Origin: Perca fluviatilis
Lineage: Eukaryota; Chordata; Actinopteri; Perciformes; Percidae
Reading direction: 5' to 3'
Length of the DNA stretch: 64,000 nucleotides
Assembly: GCF_010015445.1 (NCBI RefSeq)
Contig: NC_053126.1
Span: 15,502,669 to 15,566,668, forward strand
The notes under the pieces: model-generated
What the model was told of the DNA's origin: nothing
The model's database searches: none
Seen by the model: only the letters and a program-made list of their open reading frames with translations
Shown here: piece after piece, positions 49,201-61,536 of the stretch
How the letters are laid out: each line of letters starts with the position of its first letter
Numbering within the stretch: position 1 is the first letter of the stretch
Made by a program: the position numbers and the translations under genes

Positions 49201-52200
49201 AAAAATAGGCTGAGCCTTTAGACCAGCGTGTCCCTGAAGCGGAGAGCCGCGGCTAGTGGAATCAAAAGCATTGTCTTGAGTGGTCGCGATTGCTGCGGCT
49301 GCCATGGACACACAATCACTACATGTTACATTAACACACTTCCTGGACTATTGTCCCTGACAATTGCGTATATTATATATACTGTGAACTTTTGCACATC
49401 CCCTGATTAATATTTATGCACACCCTGCACCAAAACGATACAGCTTTCATTTCATTTTTAAAACAATAATATTGTACATATTTGTTATAGTGTCTTTTAC
49501 ATATTTTTTTATGAAATGTTTCTATTTTATGTTCTTGAATGACGTGTACTTTGATATATTGTTCATTCCCATTTTAATGTTTATTGTATACACCAAATAC
49601 ACCAAGGCAAATTCCTTGCAAGTAAAAACTTACTATGGCAATAAATCAGCTAACAATCAGTCAGATTTAGATTTTTTTTTATCCACCCATTAATGAGGTT
49701 TGTGGATCTTACAATTGCTCTACTCTCTTACCAGATGCCTCCCAAGAGAGATGAGGCAGCACTGCAGGAGGAGGAGGAGCTGCAGCTGGCCATTGCCCTT
49801 TCCCAGAGCGAGGCTGAGGAGAAGGAGCGAATGGTGAGTTAAACAGCAAAAATTTCCCTTTTGTATTGTTTATTGTCTGTTTATTAAGAGAAAGTGATAC
49901 ATACCTGTATGTGTACTTACAGAGGCAAAAGAACTCCTACTCAATGTACCCCAAAGCTGATCCCACTCCAGTAACTTCCTCAGCACCACCAGTCAGCACC
50001 CTCTACACTTCCCCGGTGGTAAGACTTTTTCTCATGCTGCCTTTAGCTTTTTTATGGTTCTGTGGAGGCTCCACGCAGAGCTTTCAATGTTTGTGTGTGT
50101 GTGTGGGTGTATAGGTGGAGTGGGTGATAGAGTGACGGCGATTATCTTCGGAGCGAGTACTGACTCTAGAGTCTTAGTAAGAGAAACCGTGTGTCCCCTG
50201 TGTTTTCTGACCAAGGTGGGACATCTGTAGGAGGAAAAGTTAACCCTCTCCTTGATTTCATGTTGTTTATGGAGAAGGAGAACCAGGATATGAGTCGGGG
50301 GGGAGGGGGAATGAATCGCTACCAAGCCATGAACGAGCCGCGACGTGTATTTAAATCTTTCGAGACGTGCACGTCAGGCTACGGCGTAGCTTTGTGTCTC
50401 AATGTACCTACGTACGTAGCAACGGCGTAAATTTTACGCAGAAGTATACATCAAGCTTTTCTCTCTGGCAAACTCAATTATTTACACTACCAAACCTTTT
50501 TTCCACGATTAAAACAAGGTTCAACAGTCTGCTGATTATTGAGCATCTTATTGAACTATGTTTTGTTACTGACCAATGTGAACTATATGCTCTCTCCAGA
50601 ACTCCTCTGCTCCATCAGCTGAAGATGTAGACCCTGAGGTACATGTGGTATATCTTTCTTCTTTCTACCTGCAAATGGAAGACTAATTGGAATCTTACAT
50701 CATGCTTATAATACTGATGGTAATCTTTCACATTATTGCAGCTGGCCCGTTACCTGAACAGAACGTACTGGGAGAAGAAACAGGAAGAGGCTCGCAAGAG
50801 TCCCACCCCCTCAGCCCCTGCCTCTGTGCCATTGGCTGAGTCCCTTCCGCCAATCAGTCAGCCAGTAGAAAGTCATGTCCCCGTCGCTGTCCCTGTCTCT
50901 GTCCAGCCAGTCAGCATAGTGGAGGTATGTTGAAACTTTGTGCTGAGAGCAGATGTTTGTAGTAGTATTTTTATTTATTTTTGTATGGCTAGCTGAACTG
51001 GATTTGGCAGACCACAAATGACTCTCCGCATTTTGGTTCCCTCTCGTCCCGCCTTCAGCAGCAGTACCAGAACGGGGAGTCGGAGGAGAACCATGAGCAG
51101 TTCCTGAAGGCTCTGCAGAATTCTGTCACCACCTTCCTTAACCGCATGAAGAGCAACCACATGCGTGGACGCAGCATCACCAACGACAGTGCTGTGCTCT
51201 CACTCTTCCAATCCATTAACAACATGCATCCACAGCTGTTGGACATCCTCAACCAGCTAGATGAGAAGCGATGTGAGTGTTAGCTATGCATGAGTTTGTG
51301 TTAGCCAACGCATTTCCGTCACCCTGCGTGTCCAGTCTCTGAACTATCACATCCTGTATGTTGTCTACAGTGTACTATGAAGGGCTGCAGGACAAGTTGG
51401 CTCAGGTGCGTGATGCTCGGGCAGCCCTCAACGCACTTCGGGACGAACACAGAGAGAAGCTGCGTCGCGCTGCAGAGGAAGCGGAGAGACAGAGGCAGAT
51501 CCAGCTGGCACAAAAACTGGAGATCATGAGGCAGAAGAAACAGGTAATGAAATGGGTCTCTCCAAAATGCAGATATTGATGCACTATTCGTTACCATGGT
51601 CACAAGTGTTTGTCTTTGAACTGCAGGAGTACCTGGAGATGCAACGACAGCTGGCCATCCAGCGCCTCCAGGAGCAGGAAAAGGAAAGGCAGATGCGTCT
51701 GGAGCAGCAGAAACACACAGTCCAGATGAGAGCCCAAATGCCTGCTTTCTCGCTGCCTTACGCCCAGGTACACACTGCATACGTTATTAGGATTAGCAGA
51801 TTGATTGCGAGGGTAGCACCCAGTGCGAATAGTTGGCATGACACATGGGCCTTCAATGCAATCCAGTATTAACTGCGTTCTTCTTTGTAATTCAAATTTT
51901 TTATTTTATTGGTCACATTTTTCCATTTCCAATAAATTGAGTATTTACAGTAGACACCATATTTACCTCTTCATAAATCTTAATAATAAATGTAAATAAA
52001 TAAATGTCTGATAATATAGTATGTGCTGTTACGCAGATGCAGTCTTTGCCCCCCAATGTGGCAGGAGGGGTGGTGTACCAGCCTGGTGCTCCACCGAGCT
52101 ATCCAGGCACCTTCAGTCCTGCTGGTTCTGTGGAGGGTTCACCTATGCACAACATCTATATGAACCCGCCTGGGCAGACTGCACCACCACAGTACCAGGC

Positions 52201-53093
52201 CATGCCCAGTGCTGCCCCAGGTAAGAACACAAACTTTTAATAGCTTCGGCACTAGAAAATCTACTTTTTTTTTTTTTTTTTATTGTCCTACTGCAATATA
52301 TTCAGTCAGGAAACATTTGGCATGATACTTCAATCAAGTGTGCTCCTGCGTGTGACTGATTGTCCTCTTTTCCTCCAGATCCCAATATGGTTAATGCGTA
52401 CATGTACCAGGCTGCAGGCAGCAATGGGCAACCTGCTCCTCCTGCTGGTCAGGGTCCGCCCACTACTAGTCCACCCTACTCCAACTATCAGCCCACACCC
52501 ACACAGGGCTACCAGGTCTGATTGACTCCCCTTTTTATTTTCTGATCAAACTACCACCAACCTAAAGAGAAATAATTAGCCCACTAACTGTTGTCCTTGT
52601 TCTGTGCAGAATTCAGTGTCTCAGGCCCAGAGTATGCCCCCCATGTCCCAGCCTGCCCCCACTAATGGTATGGGTTACATGGGCTACCAGCCATACAGCA
52701 TGCAGAACATGATTTCAGCATTGCCAGGACAGGACCCCAATATGCCCCCCCAACAGCAGTACATGCCAGGCCAGCCGCCCATGTACCAACAGGTCAGCCT
52801 CTTGCCACCAGATGTTAGCATTAAGAAAACCTTGTAAAGAGTTTGCAACGGACTGTGGCAAATTAAAGTGTCTTTCATACTGACACAAGAAGCTCTGTTA
52901 ACGATGTATTTGTATCTTTTATTTTTTTACTTTTGAGGTTATTTCAATCTCAATCCTTGCTCATCCTCATATTTTTACTTTTACCTTCTTTTCTTGCTAG
53001 GTGGCTCCCCCTGGTGGTCCGCAGCAGCAGCAACAGCAGGTCTCTCAGGCTGTGCCCGGCAGCGCTGAGGCTCAACTCATCTCCTTTGACTGA
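43295..53093 (+). CDS. hgs: Hrs, hepatocyte growth factor-regulated tyrosine kinase substrate, complete, 771 aa
   Basis: Hrs is the ESCRT-0 subunit that captures ubiquitinated receptors on early endosomes. Twenty exons join in frame: 43295-43331, 44665-44749, 44912-44987, 45357-45449, 46394-46517, 46837-46889, 47559-47627, 47737-47861, 48542-48653, 49735-49833, 49923-50018, 50600-50638, 50742-50924, 51059-51272, 51371-51543, 51627-51767, 52037-52220, 52379-52515, 52610-52792 and 53001-53093. Domains are VHS (about 1-142), FYVE zinc finger (about 157-218; TRKHHCRACGQIFCGKCSS binds PtdIns3P), a double-sided UIM (EEEELQLAIALSQSEAEE, near 268-286), a GAT-like coiled coil that binds STAM (RAALNALRDEHREKLRRAAE), Pro/Gln-rich tail and the C-terminal clathrin box LISFD. 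Human HGS is 777 aa. Exon 9 must use the acceptor at 48540-48541 to keep the frame. Confidence 0.97.
45022..45263. repeat. Dispersed repeat in hgs intron 3
   Basis: Begins CTAGGGCTGCACCTAACAAT and ends ATCGATTCATCTTTGCAGC. It belongs to the same family as the repeats at 45657 and 28424 (TTGTCGATTAAT core, GCTGCA ends). Part of it extends an apparent hgs frame past the exon 3 donor. Confidence 0.6.
45657..45976. repeat. Dispersed repeat in hgs intron 4
   Basis: Opens TTTAGTGCTGCAACTAATGA and closes with ATCAATTAATCGACTACTTG. It is more diverged than the copy in intron 3, but the order of motifs is the same. Confidence 0.55.
46936..47420. mobile_element. Non-autonomous DNA transposon (MITE) with 15-bp TIRs in hgs intron 6
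   Basis: The left end GTAGGCCCGCACGAT and the right end ATCGTGCAGGCCTAC are inverted repeats matching at 14 of 15 positions. If the element starts at TAGGCC, the 8-bp flanks ctataaag and ctatgaaa agree at six positions, as an old hAT-type target duplication would. The interior holds ATGAATCACGATT and GTGAATCGCGATT. No transposase frame exists. Confidence 0.75.
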
Positions 53094-54583
53094 AAGCCTG
53101 CACGCTGCAGGGTCTGACACACTACACCCCCTCCTCATTTGGTCTTTCTCCTCACTTTCCAGACTCTCTGCCCTCTGGAAACACACACCTTCCACCTTGC
53201 TGTGATGTTGTGGCAATGTAAAATATTGTGATGATGTTGCAGAACTGTGGCTCTTCTTGCCTCTCCCTCACTGAAGTATGGGAAAGCTGCAAGACAGGCA
53301 ACAAACCCACCCTCTTTTTCCCTCTTTCCAGCTGATATGTATGTAGTATTTCCTTATTAAATGAATAACTGCAGCTCAGAAATAGTCAGTGGTATTAAAC
53401 TTAAAAGATAAGAAAATATAATAATTTAGGATAAAAAGAAGACAAGATATAACCATCCTTTGTCTCATATTTTTCTAAAGCATAATTTGCATGTTACATT
53501 TTCATTATTTTCTGGAATGGAAGTGAACTACTGCAACATATCCTAACAGTTTGGGCAGTGATTGAGAGACATCTGGACAGTATGTGCTGTTTAAGAGTGT
53601 GGGTGTGAAGACAAAGAGTGATGTCTATGGAGAGAAAGCACAGTCAAAGGAAATAAACGGCACTATCTCACATCTCCGTCAGGTCCACAGCTTGCCATTC
53701 CAGCTGTAGTTTTCGGTTCATGAGCACAGAAACTAGCGTCATCTTGTTTTTGGCATTATTTGTTGTGCACTGCTTGGAATATCCGGTGTCTTAATGTAGT
53801 TTTCTTAAATAACGAAACGCATATGCAGGGATTGTACATTGTGGGATGAGTGATAACTGGGTGGTTGTTTAATCCTAATATACTTTTCTAAGTTAAATTA
53901 AATGACACAACTAGTGGGCATACATATACATACTAAAGCAGTACAGCAACCCTAATAGCATCCCACATCTCTTAATTAAAAGGATTTCTGTTGCCGATGA
54001 TAAAGAACCGTCGCAAGATAAGACCTTAACCTCCAATTAACTGCAGATGACCTCCAGGCACCCCATCTCACTGTGCATTTGGTTGTAACTGTCACAGATA
54101 AGGATATCTACATAGTAAGTACAGTTGGGAATTTTTTATTTTTTTTAAATATACTTGGCGCTCCGTAGAAGTGGAAATGCTTACAGAGCGAACATTGAGT
54201 ACCGCATGTATGTATCACACACATCCAATCAGTGATTTCCGTAACCCTTCAGTTGCCATCTGTGAACTTCTTTTTTCCATCATACTTATCTGTCTGACTT
54301 TAAAAGTAATTTTAAAATTATATTTAATAAATATCTGGTTCTCATTGTCCCCTTGCTTTATCTTGGATTTTTTTTTTCTAAAACCTTCCGCAGGATTTCA
54401 AAAGACATGAATTGTATGACAACTTTTATTCATGTAAATACAGTGTTCCATGTCACATTGATCGACGTTTGAATAATAGGGGTAAAGGCCATAACATTAC
54501 ATTAATGAGTGATAAGATGAAATGTGCTTTAACTTGTGCATTGGTATACAAAACTTTATTTTCCTTTGTGCAGTATGGCTTCT
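53094..54583. other. Intergenic region between convergent hgs and mettl26-like
   Basis: Carries the hgs 3' UTR, with AATAAA at 53652-53657 about 560 bp after the stop. The remainder is AT-rich. No coding sequence was recognised. Confidence 0.6.
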
Positions 54584-55869
54584 TTAAAGTTTTCTGAAGA
54601 TGAGGCATTTGTAGTATTCTTTCATCTCAATCTGGAAATTAAAAACAATACAGATGTAAATGCTAAGTTGTAGTTATATACCAAGTTAGTTAATTAAAGT
54701 TATAGTATGTGACTCACGATCCTCTCCATACGCATCTCGTTCCCATAGGCCAGCTGTCTCAACACATTGATGTCTGGAAGACCCCACTCTGGATCCCTGT
54801 GTTGCATTGAATAAATCAATTTACACCCTGCTACCAGAGCTTTACCAGACACACATTGTTGCCATGTTGTATTAGAGGAAATAAACAGCCGCTCACATTT
54901 GTCGAAGCTCTGCATCCAGATGTTCATTACAACTTGGTGTAATAGTGCCATTAACAGCATACACCTGGAACAAGATTTGGAAAGGTGTCAGCTTTTGCAC
55001 TTAACACTCACATGATGACATCGTGCTATTTTGAGTGCATGACTGTTGGTGCGTACCGCATATGTTATCAAAAGGCCATTTTGCCTGAGGATCTGACCGG
55101 CTCCATTGAAAACACCCTTGGAAAATGATAAAAAAAAAATGTTCATGAAACATGTCCTGGCACTTTTTGAGCATTTTGAGATCTGTCTTTTATGGCTATT
55201 CACACAGTTTTTTGTTACAATTTAGCTCAATATCTTTGAGTTTTGTTATAACCAGGCCTACCTGTGCTGTTTTGAAGGAGCTGTATTGCAGTAAGTTAAT
55301 GGCAACAATAACATCACAGGATCTGCGAGAAAGGCCTGCCCATTTCTCCCACGGTTCCCTGGCATCCAGGTGGACTGGCTGCCGCACATTCTTTGCATGG
55401 GTTGCAGCAATGTATGCCTTTATACTGTAAGCAAGTATGCAGACTTAATTGTACATTTACAATTTAGAATCAGATTCTCATAAATCACTTGCTGCTGTTT
55501 CATATCCACATAACTGAAAAATGTACAACCTGTTGTCCATTTGAGCTTACTGTCACACACTGTATGACTACAGTATTGCTATTCTCTTGGATCATTAATA
55601 GATTGTTGTGTCTGATGTACGTAAAACAGCATAACTATTGGAAGCCTTTTTTTTATATAAGCCACAAACCTGTCCCGAGACTCTTCTTTGATGTCTGATG
55701 GCTGCCAGGTAACAAAGGGCATCTTTTGGGCAAAGCGTATGACATGCTGCCCAGTTCCAGAGCCCAACTCTAAGGCAAACAGCTCCCTATGGGACTGGTC
55801 TTCCAGCACATCTTCAAGCACTAAACACAGATCCTCCCAGTTCCTCTCTGCCTGAGGAGACAGCAGCAT
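54584..55869 (-). CDS. mettl26: METTL26-like (DUF938/UPF0585) SAM-dependent methyltransferase, complete, 205 aa
   Basis: This protein belongs to a poorly characterised class I methyltransferase family; its substrate is unknown. Six exons join in frame: 55869-55670, 55424-55262, 55116-55057, 54964-54897, 54796-54718 and 54631-54584 (618 nt; human is 204 aa). Visible features are AERNWEDL at the start, SAM-binding ELGSGTGQHVIRFA, WQPSD, VHLDAREPWEKW, INLLQYSS, GLLITYAVYAVNGTIT, DPEWGLPDINVL and the end KCLIFRKL. The N-terminus aligns best from the ATG at 55869, which lies just after an acceptor CTCCTCCAG, so an upstream non-coding exon is expected. Human METTL26 lies on 16p13.3, so this linkage is not the human one. 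It is head to head with mrpl12. Confidence 0.93.
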
Positions 55870-56093
55870 GGTCTGGAGGAGAAAAGCAGAACATGTTACC
55901 ATATCATATTTTATTGATTTTCTCTTTCTCAGAGGATTCATCTTACCTTAACTTGTGCTGGGTGACAGGGACTAATATTGGTGGAGGCTGGATGTGGTGG
56001 ATGACTGTAACAGCAGATGGGTGCAGAGATTACCTAGTTAAGAGGATTCCCTCTGTTCTCCTCCCCAGTGTTCAGCACTGGTACAGTACAGGT

Positions 56094-56168
<75 letters not shown>

Positions 56169-56782
56169 ACCCCAGAGAAACAGGGACAGAGATCAATTCA
56201 TACAATAAGTTAGTATCTGACTAGCAATTCCAATCATCATAATGAGTGGTATTATATTGCATGTTTGTATTATATCGATAATATAATACAATTTGCAGCT
56301 ATAATATGATATACCTGAGTGTGTTTACTGCAGTTTTGTGTTCATAGTGAGGAACTGCAACACAACCTTAAATTAACAGTGTTAATCATTAAGTGTGTTT
56401 GTGTATTATCGGGTATAAAAATACATGAGCGAATATTTTACAAATGTATTGCAGGACTGTGCATTTCAACAAATATATGTATGTTATTAATGCAGGTACT
56501 TTTAACATTTGTACTAATTATGAAAAAACTCATACCTGTAAAGATTAATAATATAATATTAATACATCATAGGTACAAATATGTTATTCACATTATTTAT
56601 TTATACTTTTCTTAAGTCCCTTATGGGCTCCCGTAGACTTCTAACAGTTCATGCAATGCATTGTGGGTAGGTCAGGAGCAGAAAGGACGCCATGTGCTTT
56701 TGAGGCAGAGGGATTGAAAGGAGACCCGGCTGTGACAGACTTGTTTTATTTTTGAGGGACACCGGGAGAAGTTAACGTTAAC
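55870..56782. promoter_or_regulatory. Head-to-head interval mettl26 / mrpl12
   Basis: About 910 bp separate the two start codons. The interval contains a CA microsatellite at 56096-56170 and, close to mrpl12, GCAATGCATTGTGGGTAGG at about 56653-56671, a motif style common in vertebrate TATA-less promoters and reminiscent of a ZNF143 half site. The 5' UTR exon of mettl26 must lie here. Confidence 0.5.
56096..56170. repeat. (CA)n microsatellite
   Basis: About 65 bp of CA repeat with a short interruption (AAACACACAC) on the right. It sits between two divergent genes. Confidence 0.97.
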
Positions 56783-59700
56783 ATGTACTGCACCAGACGT
56801 TGCCTCCGGTCCGCGCTGTGGGCTGCAGCGGCCACACCCCGGTACGTGAATTCAGCCGAGGGGTCACAGCCCGTCACGTAGTGTTAACACCGGGCAGCAG
56901 TAACGGTAACGGTAACGTTACATCAGGGTCTGAATGCCTGCATCTCCAAGGGCAGACAGTCGGTGACTGCTGACTGTTATTTTGGTTGTGAATATGCTGT
57001 TGTCTCCGTAGCTCGTATGAATACAGAAGGTGTATAGTCCGCAGTCAGAAAGGGGTTTCATGTTTAACGGCTGTGTGTTAAGTATGTTAGCTAGCGTTAG
57101 CTTTAGCCAGCAGTAACTTACTGAACCCTACAGGCTTTAACTATTTAACCGTGGCCCAATATCCTGCATGTAGGCTTATGCAACACTTTATCCTCGTCTT
57201 TAGTTTGGTTGTAAAATCTAAAAGTAGCAGCTGTTTGACATTTTCCCTCCACGAAGCAGCTATGTTTCTGATAGCCAAGGTCACACTCGTGTAACTGGAA
57301 ATTAATATTTTTGCTGGTCAAGTAACCTCAAGCTGCATCTCGTAATTGACTCAGTGCACAACGGCACACAAGTCTTTAATATGAACTACAGGTTGTAACG
57401 TTATGTCAGCAAACCAACCCGGTGCAACTGCAGCCACCAGAACTGACAGTAGTCGCTGCTGTCTGTGCAACACCATCCTGGTGAATGTATAACCCCAACC
57501 CCCATAAAGTGTCAAAATAAATATCTGAGAGATCAAACGATGGTTAACGTTAGCAGGATAGGTAAACTAAAATTATTTATATTTATTTTGGCAGACTTAA
57601 TTCCAGTCTTTGCTTTTTTGAGAACTTAAACTCCATCACAACTCAAAATCTCAATTTCCTAAGCCAAAAAGTGAACTCTTCACTCTTCAACCTTATATCA
57701 AGTTTGCTCTTGCATGAGACACAGAAAAGCAGTGAATCCTCACAATTGAAAAGCTGGAGGAATGTTCGGTGGTTTTGCTTTAAACAGAGTCAAATGATGA
57801 ACCAGTTATCAAAATAGTTAATCATAAATTATTGGTCAGTCAAGTAATCTATGAATCGATATGTTTTTTCTTGTATTGCATTATTTCACTTCTTTAGCCT
57901 CTGAAAATGACCAAAGTCAGTCTTAGAAAGAATTATCATTTTAACTGGTCTGCAATGAGTGCGAAATGCATAATGTTTGAGCTGATCACAGTTGGACAGG
58001 TGTGATTACCGCAACTAAATATGTTAGGATACAAAATGAACTGGTCACTGGTACATTGTGAAGCAAATGCATTGATTAAATAAATGTTGGAGTGCATGTC
58101 TGGCATGAGAAACACTGCCCGAACATTTGGTGTGCCGATGCCAGACAAGGATGGGAAGTACGTACCCATATGTGAGATATCAACTGTATTCCTTTTATCT
58201 GATTGTAAGGCTGAGCACGTTTTTAAGTAAATAGTAGTCACAGTTTCTGCATAGACAAAGTCGAAAAGGAGCTGTGGAGAAATGTAAAGACACATTTCAG
58301 ATGCCTTTTGATGCCATATGTCAACTGCAGATGCTCTCAGCTGAAATAGAATATATCTGTATACACTGTGAGCTCTGAGGACCACATTTAATCCATTTTC
58401 ATTTTTCAGGCAACAGCTTCAGCGTCAAGCTCCAGCCCTGTGTGCTCTCAGACTTCTAAAGACCAGTCCAGCCACCCACTCAGATGCCATCGCCACCCCA
58501 GCACTTGACGGAGCACCCAAACAGTATTCTCCCAAAATCCAACAGCTTGTCAATGATATATCCAGCCTCACTTTATTAGAGGTATCAGACCTCAATGAAC
58601 TCCTCAAGGTATGTGGAAAAGTCACTGAATCTAAACCACAGTGTGCCTTGTCAGATAGAGACTGTTGTGATGCATCTGTGGTATCATGTTGAGTTATGGT
58701 TTGGTTTTTGTTGGTTGCAGAAAACTCTGAACATTCAGGATGTTGGAATGATGCCAATGGGGGCGATGGTTGCATCAGCTGTACCTGCGGCTGTAAGTAC
58801 AGAGGAGACCATATAATTGGATTACTTTACAATATAACTTAATCTGCTACAGCATCATAAACTACAACTTCAAAAATGATTTTAACTTTGAATCAACACT
58901 TCTCTGACACAGGATCTACATATTGTATCGCTGCAAGTTTCACTGATTTCTTATTATTTTCACATTTTGTGTGAAACTAGGCTGCAGAAGAGGAGGAGTT
59001 ACCAGTCAAGAAAGAGCAGACTCACTTCACAGTAAAACTGACAGAATTAAAAGCAGCTGAAAAAGTGAAACTTATAAAGGAAGTGAAGAACTGCATCCCA
59101 GGCTTGAATCTGGTACAGGTAAGTCTCATCATTAGTGCTCAGTCCTGGGACCTAATGTGAGTCATTTGAAGGTACCCTGTGGAGTTTTTGACCACTGGTA
59201 AATCTAAGCAGTAATGTCTGCTGATTGACAGTAGGTGGAGGTAAAGTGCCAAGAAATGCAGCACGGTACTAACCCATTGTAGAGGATGCTGCATTTTAGC
59301 AAACATGGATGTAAACAATGCAGGATTTTAAATATTCTATAAAATTGGCTTTGACAGTACAAAGTAATTTAACATGTTTGTTAAACCTCAAGGATACACA
59401 CAATGTGTATAGGTTAGAAACTTTGCAAGAAAACTCCACAGGGTGCCTGATGCAGACTCTTAATCCAAAACTCGTTTTCCCAAGTAATACAGCTGCATGG
59501 TGCCTAAAGTAGACCTGCAATATTAAATGACCAGTTTAAAAGTGTGTATAAAGATATAGTATTCATCGTAGCTTTCCTTTGCAATGTCCTATGGTGTTAG
59601 GTGCAATATCTGTGGAAACGCAACTGTCGTTGTTAATCTGGTAAAATAGGAATGTTTGGACAGCCTCTCTTTAACACCACAATTCACAAATTGCTAATAT

Positions 59701-60251
59701 TGGGCCTTTTAAAAAAAGTATATGATCGGTTTAGGGCTGGGTATCATTCATAACATTTTGATACCGATACTAATACTGTTACTTTGAAACCGGTTTTGAA
59801 ACGATACCTTTTTTCGATACCAATTTCATGAAATCCATTTTAATAAAAAAGTAATTACAACATTACGGCACAATCCTTTTATTTATTTTTCAGCTCCTAC
59901 TATGTAAGCCTCAACTCTCTGTGTGTAACATAGAGTTTTTCCTGCGTGTCTCTAGGATGTGTAACGTTAGACAGTCAATCGGTCGGTGCCCAAAAAAAGT
60001 ATGGAATTCGGTACCCAGTTCTGGATCGTACCATTGTTGCATATTTGCTCATGGCAGTATCACAGTTCCTGTTTTCACATATTGGGTAACCTCTCACTAT
60101 ATCTTCTTTTTTGTATCTGTCCTTCCTAAACCAGTCTAAAAAACTAGTGGAGTCTCTGCCCCAAGAAATCCGAGCCAATGTATCCAAAGAAGAGGCAGAG
60201 AAACTGAAAGCATCCCTAGAGGCAGCAGGAGGCACCGTCGTGTTGGAGTAG
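56783..60251 (+). CDS. mrpl12: Mitochondrial ribosomal protein L12 (bL12m), complete, 194 aa
   Basis: MRPL12 is the stalk protein of the mitochondrial large ribosomal subunit; it recruits translation factors and binds mitochondrial RNA polymerase. Five exons join in frame: 56783-56841, 58410-58608, 58721-58792, 58981-59118 and 60135-60251 (585 nt; human is 198 aa). The N-terminus [20 protein letters not shown] is Arg-rich without acids and fits a mitochondrial presequence. The L12 N-terminal dimer helix reads [20 protein letters not shown]. An Ala/Glu hinge follows, and the C-terminal domain reads [20 protein letters not shown], with [20 protein letters not shown] and ending GGTVVLE. Promoter motifs GTTAACGTTAACATG overlap the start codon region. 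hgs and mrpl12 are also neighbours in human 17q25.3. Confidence 0.96.
59736..60018. repeat. MITE-like repeat in mrpl12 intron 4
   Basis: Opens GGGCTGGGTATCATTCATAA and closes AATTCGGTACCCAG, so CTGGGTA occurs at both ends in inverted orientation. The interior contains TTTTGATACCGATAC and GAAACGATACC. It is a style widespread in fish introns and has no coding capacity. Confidence 0.6.
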
Positions 60252-61464
60252 ATCTACGTGCCCACCAGTTCTCCAACATTTTGCTGCTCATGTACTTCAT
60301 CCTTCATTCTCTTATTTCTTTTTTTTTTACATGACAAAGAGGAGGATCCCGGGAAGCAAAGAAATGCCTTCTGACATTAATACTGTCTCTTAACAGTGTC
60401 AGGTGGGGCGGTACAACTCAAACTGAACTTTCCAGGCACACAGCCTGCATAAATGGCCGCCCTGCTGTTTTCTTGTCCTTTAGTCTGCTCATGTGTCCGT
60501 CTGATACTTGTGTAGCAAACAGAAACACTGGCCTGGGTGCCAAGTAAGTCAGTTGGTCATTCTGTTTGTGTATGTTTTCTTTTCAAAGAAGTAAAGATTA
60601 TGCTGTGGGGACATGGTTACCATTCCCCATATTGAAGAACACCAGATACTGTATCTAGTTCAGGGGATGGCAGAGCTGAGTCCTCATACTTACAGAATTG
60701 TTATTAATGAATAATTAAAGTTGAAAAATCCATATTTGTCCCTTCTCTTAATGTTAATAAACCACTCCTGCCTACAAATAAGCTGTATCGGCATCCTTCT
60801 GGTGCACCAGCCCAAGACTGTTGTCATAGACGCCACAACTCTGGTATACTGAAAAAAATCCACAGAGCTTTCCTTAGCGGTGACATCAATAGGCTTAATC
60901 AGCAGTGTGAACTTGTTTGGCAAGGTCTTGTCTGTAACGGATGTTCATTTAACCCTTATGTTGACTTTGGGTCAAATTGACCTGTTTTCAATTTTTGTTT
61001 TATAGGGCTGAAAATGTGTAGAAGAAAAATTTAACAATTTAGAACGTTGGAAAAAGCAAAAACAAACTGTGAAAAAAGTGTATTTGCATTAGTCATTGCA
61101 AAGTTCTGCATTCTAGCTTTAATGGCAAGAATGAAATTGTAAGCTCAATGTGTTTTGTGTTGCCTTAAACATAATGCAGGCCTGAGACTGCAAATCTGCA
61201 TATTTTGGTGTGGAAGAACTGAATGTTTTAACCTCCAGTAGATTGCATCCTACCTCACTGTTTCTGACCACTAGAGGTCATAACATATCATTTAATCACA
61301 CCAGACAGGATGAGAGTTGTTTGAACCACATTTTGTTCCTGTATAAAGGAGTGTTTTAGTTGTGTTGATATAATTTCGACATGAACAGAAAACGGTTGCA
61401 GTCCTGGAAGAGGGGAGTGCAATTTCTCGGTACACCGATAGAGCTGCTATAATCAAAAGTCTCG
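60252..61464. other. Region between mrpl12 and tRNA-Glu
   Basis: Contains the mrpl12 3' UTR, with AATAAA at 60756-60761 as a possible poly(A) signal. No further coding sequence or repeat was recognised. Confidence 0.5.
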
Positions 61465-61536
61465 TTCCCTGACCGGGAATCGAACCCGGGCCGCGGCGGT
61501 GAGAGCGCCGAATCCTAACCACTAGACCACCAGGGA
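61465..61536 (-). tRNA. tRNA-Glu, anticodon CUC
   Basis: A 72-nt tRNA on the minus strand, with an acceptor stem TCCCTGG paired with CCAGGGA-type 3' sequence (TCAGGGA plus discriminator A). The D arm reads GGTCTAGTGGTTAGGAT, the anticodon loop CTCTCAC contains CTC, and the T arm CCCGGGTTCGATTCCCGG is perfect. The A box (TGGTCTAGTGG) and B box (GGTTCGATTCC) are intact, so it should be transcribed by RNA polymerase III. There is no intron and no CCA, as expected for a nuclear gene. It decodes GAG. Confidence 0.98.
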
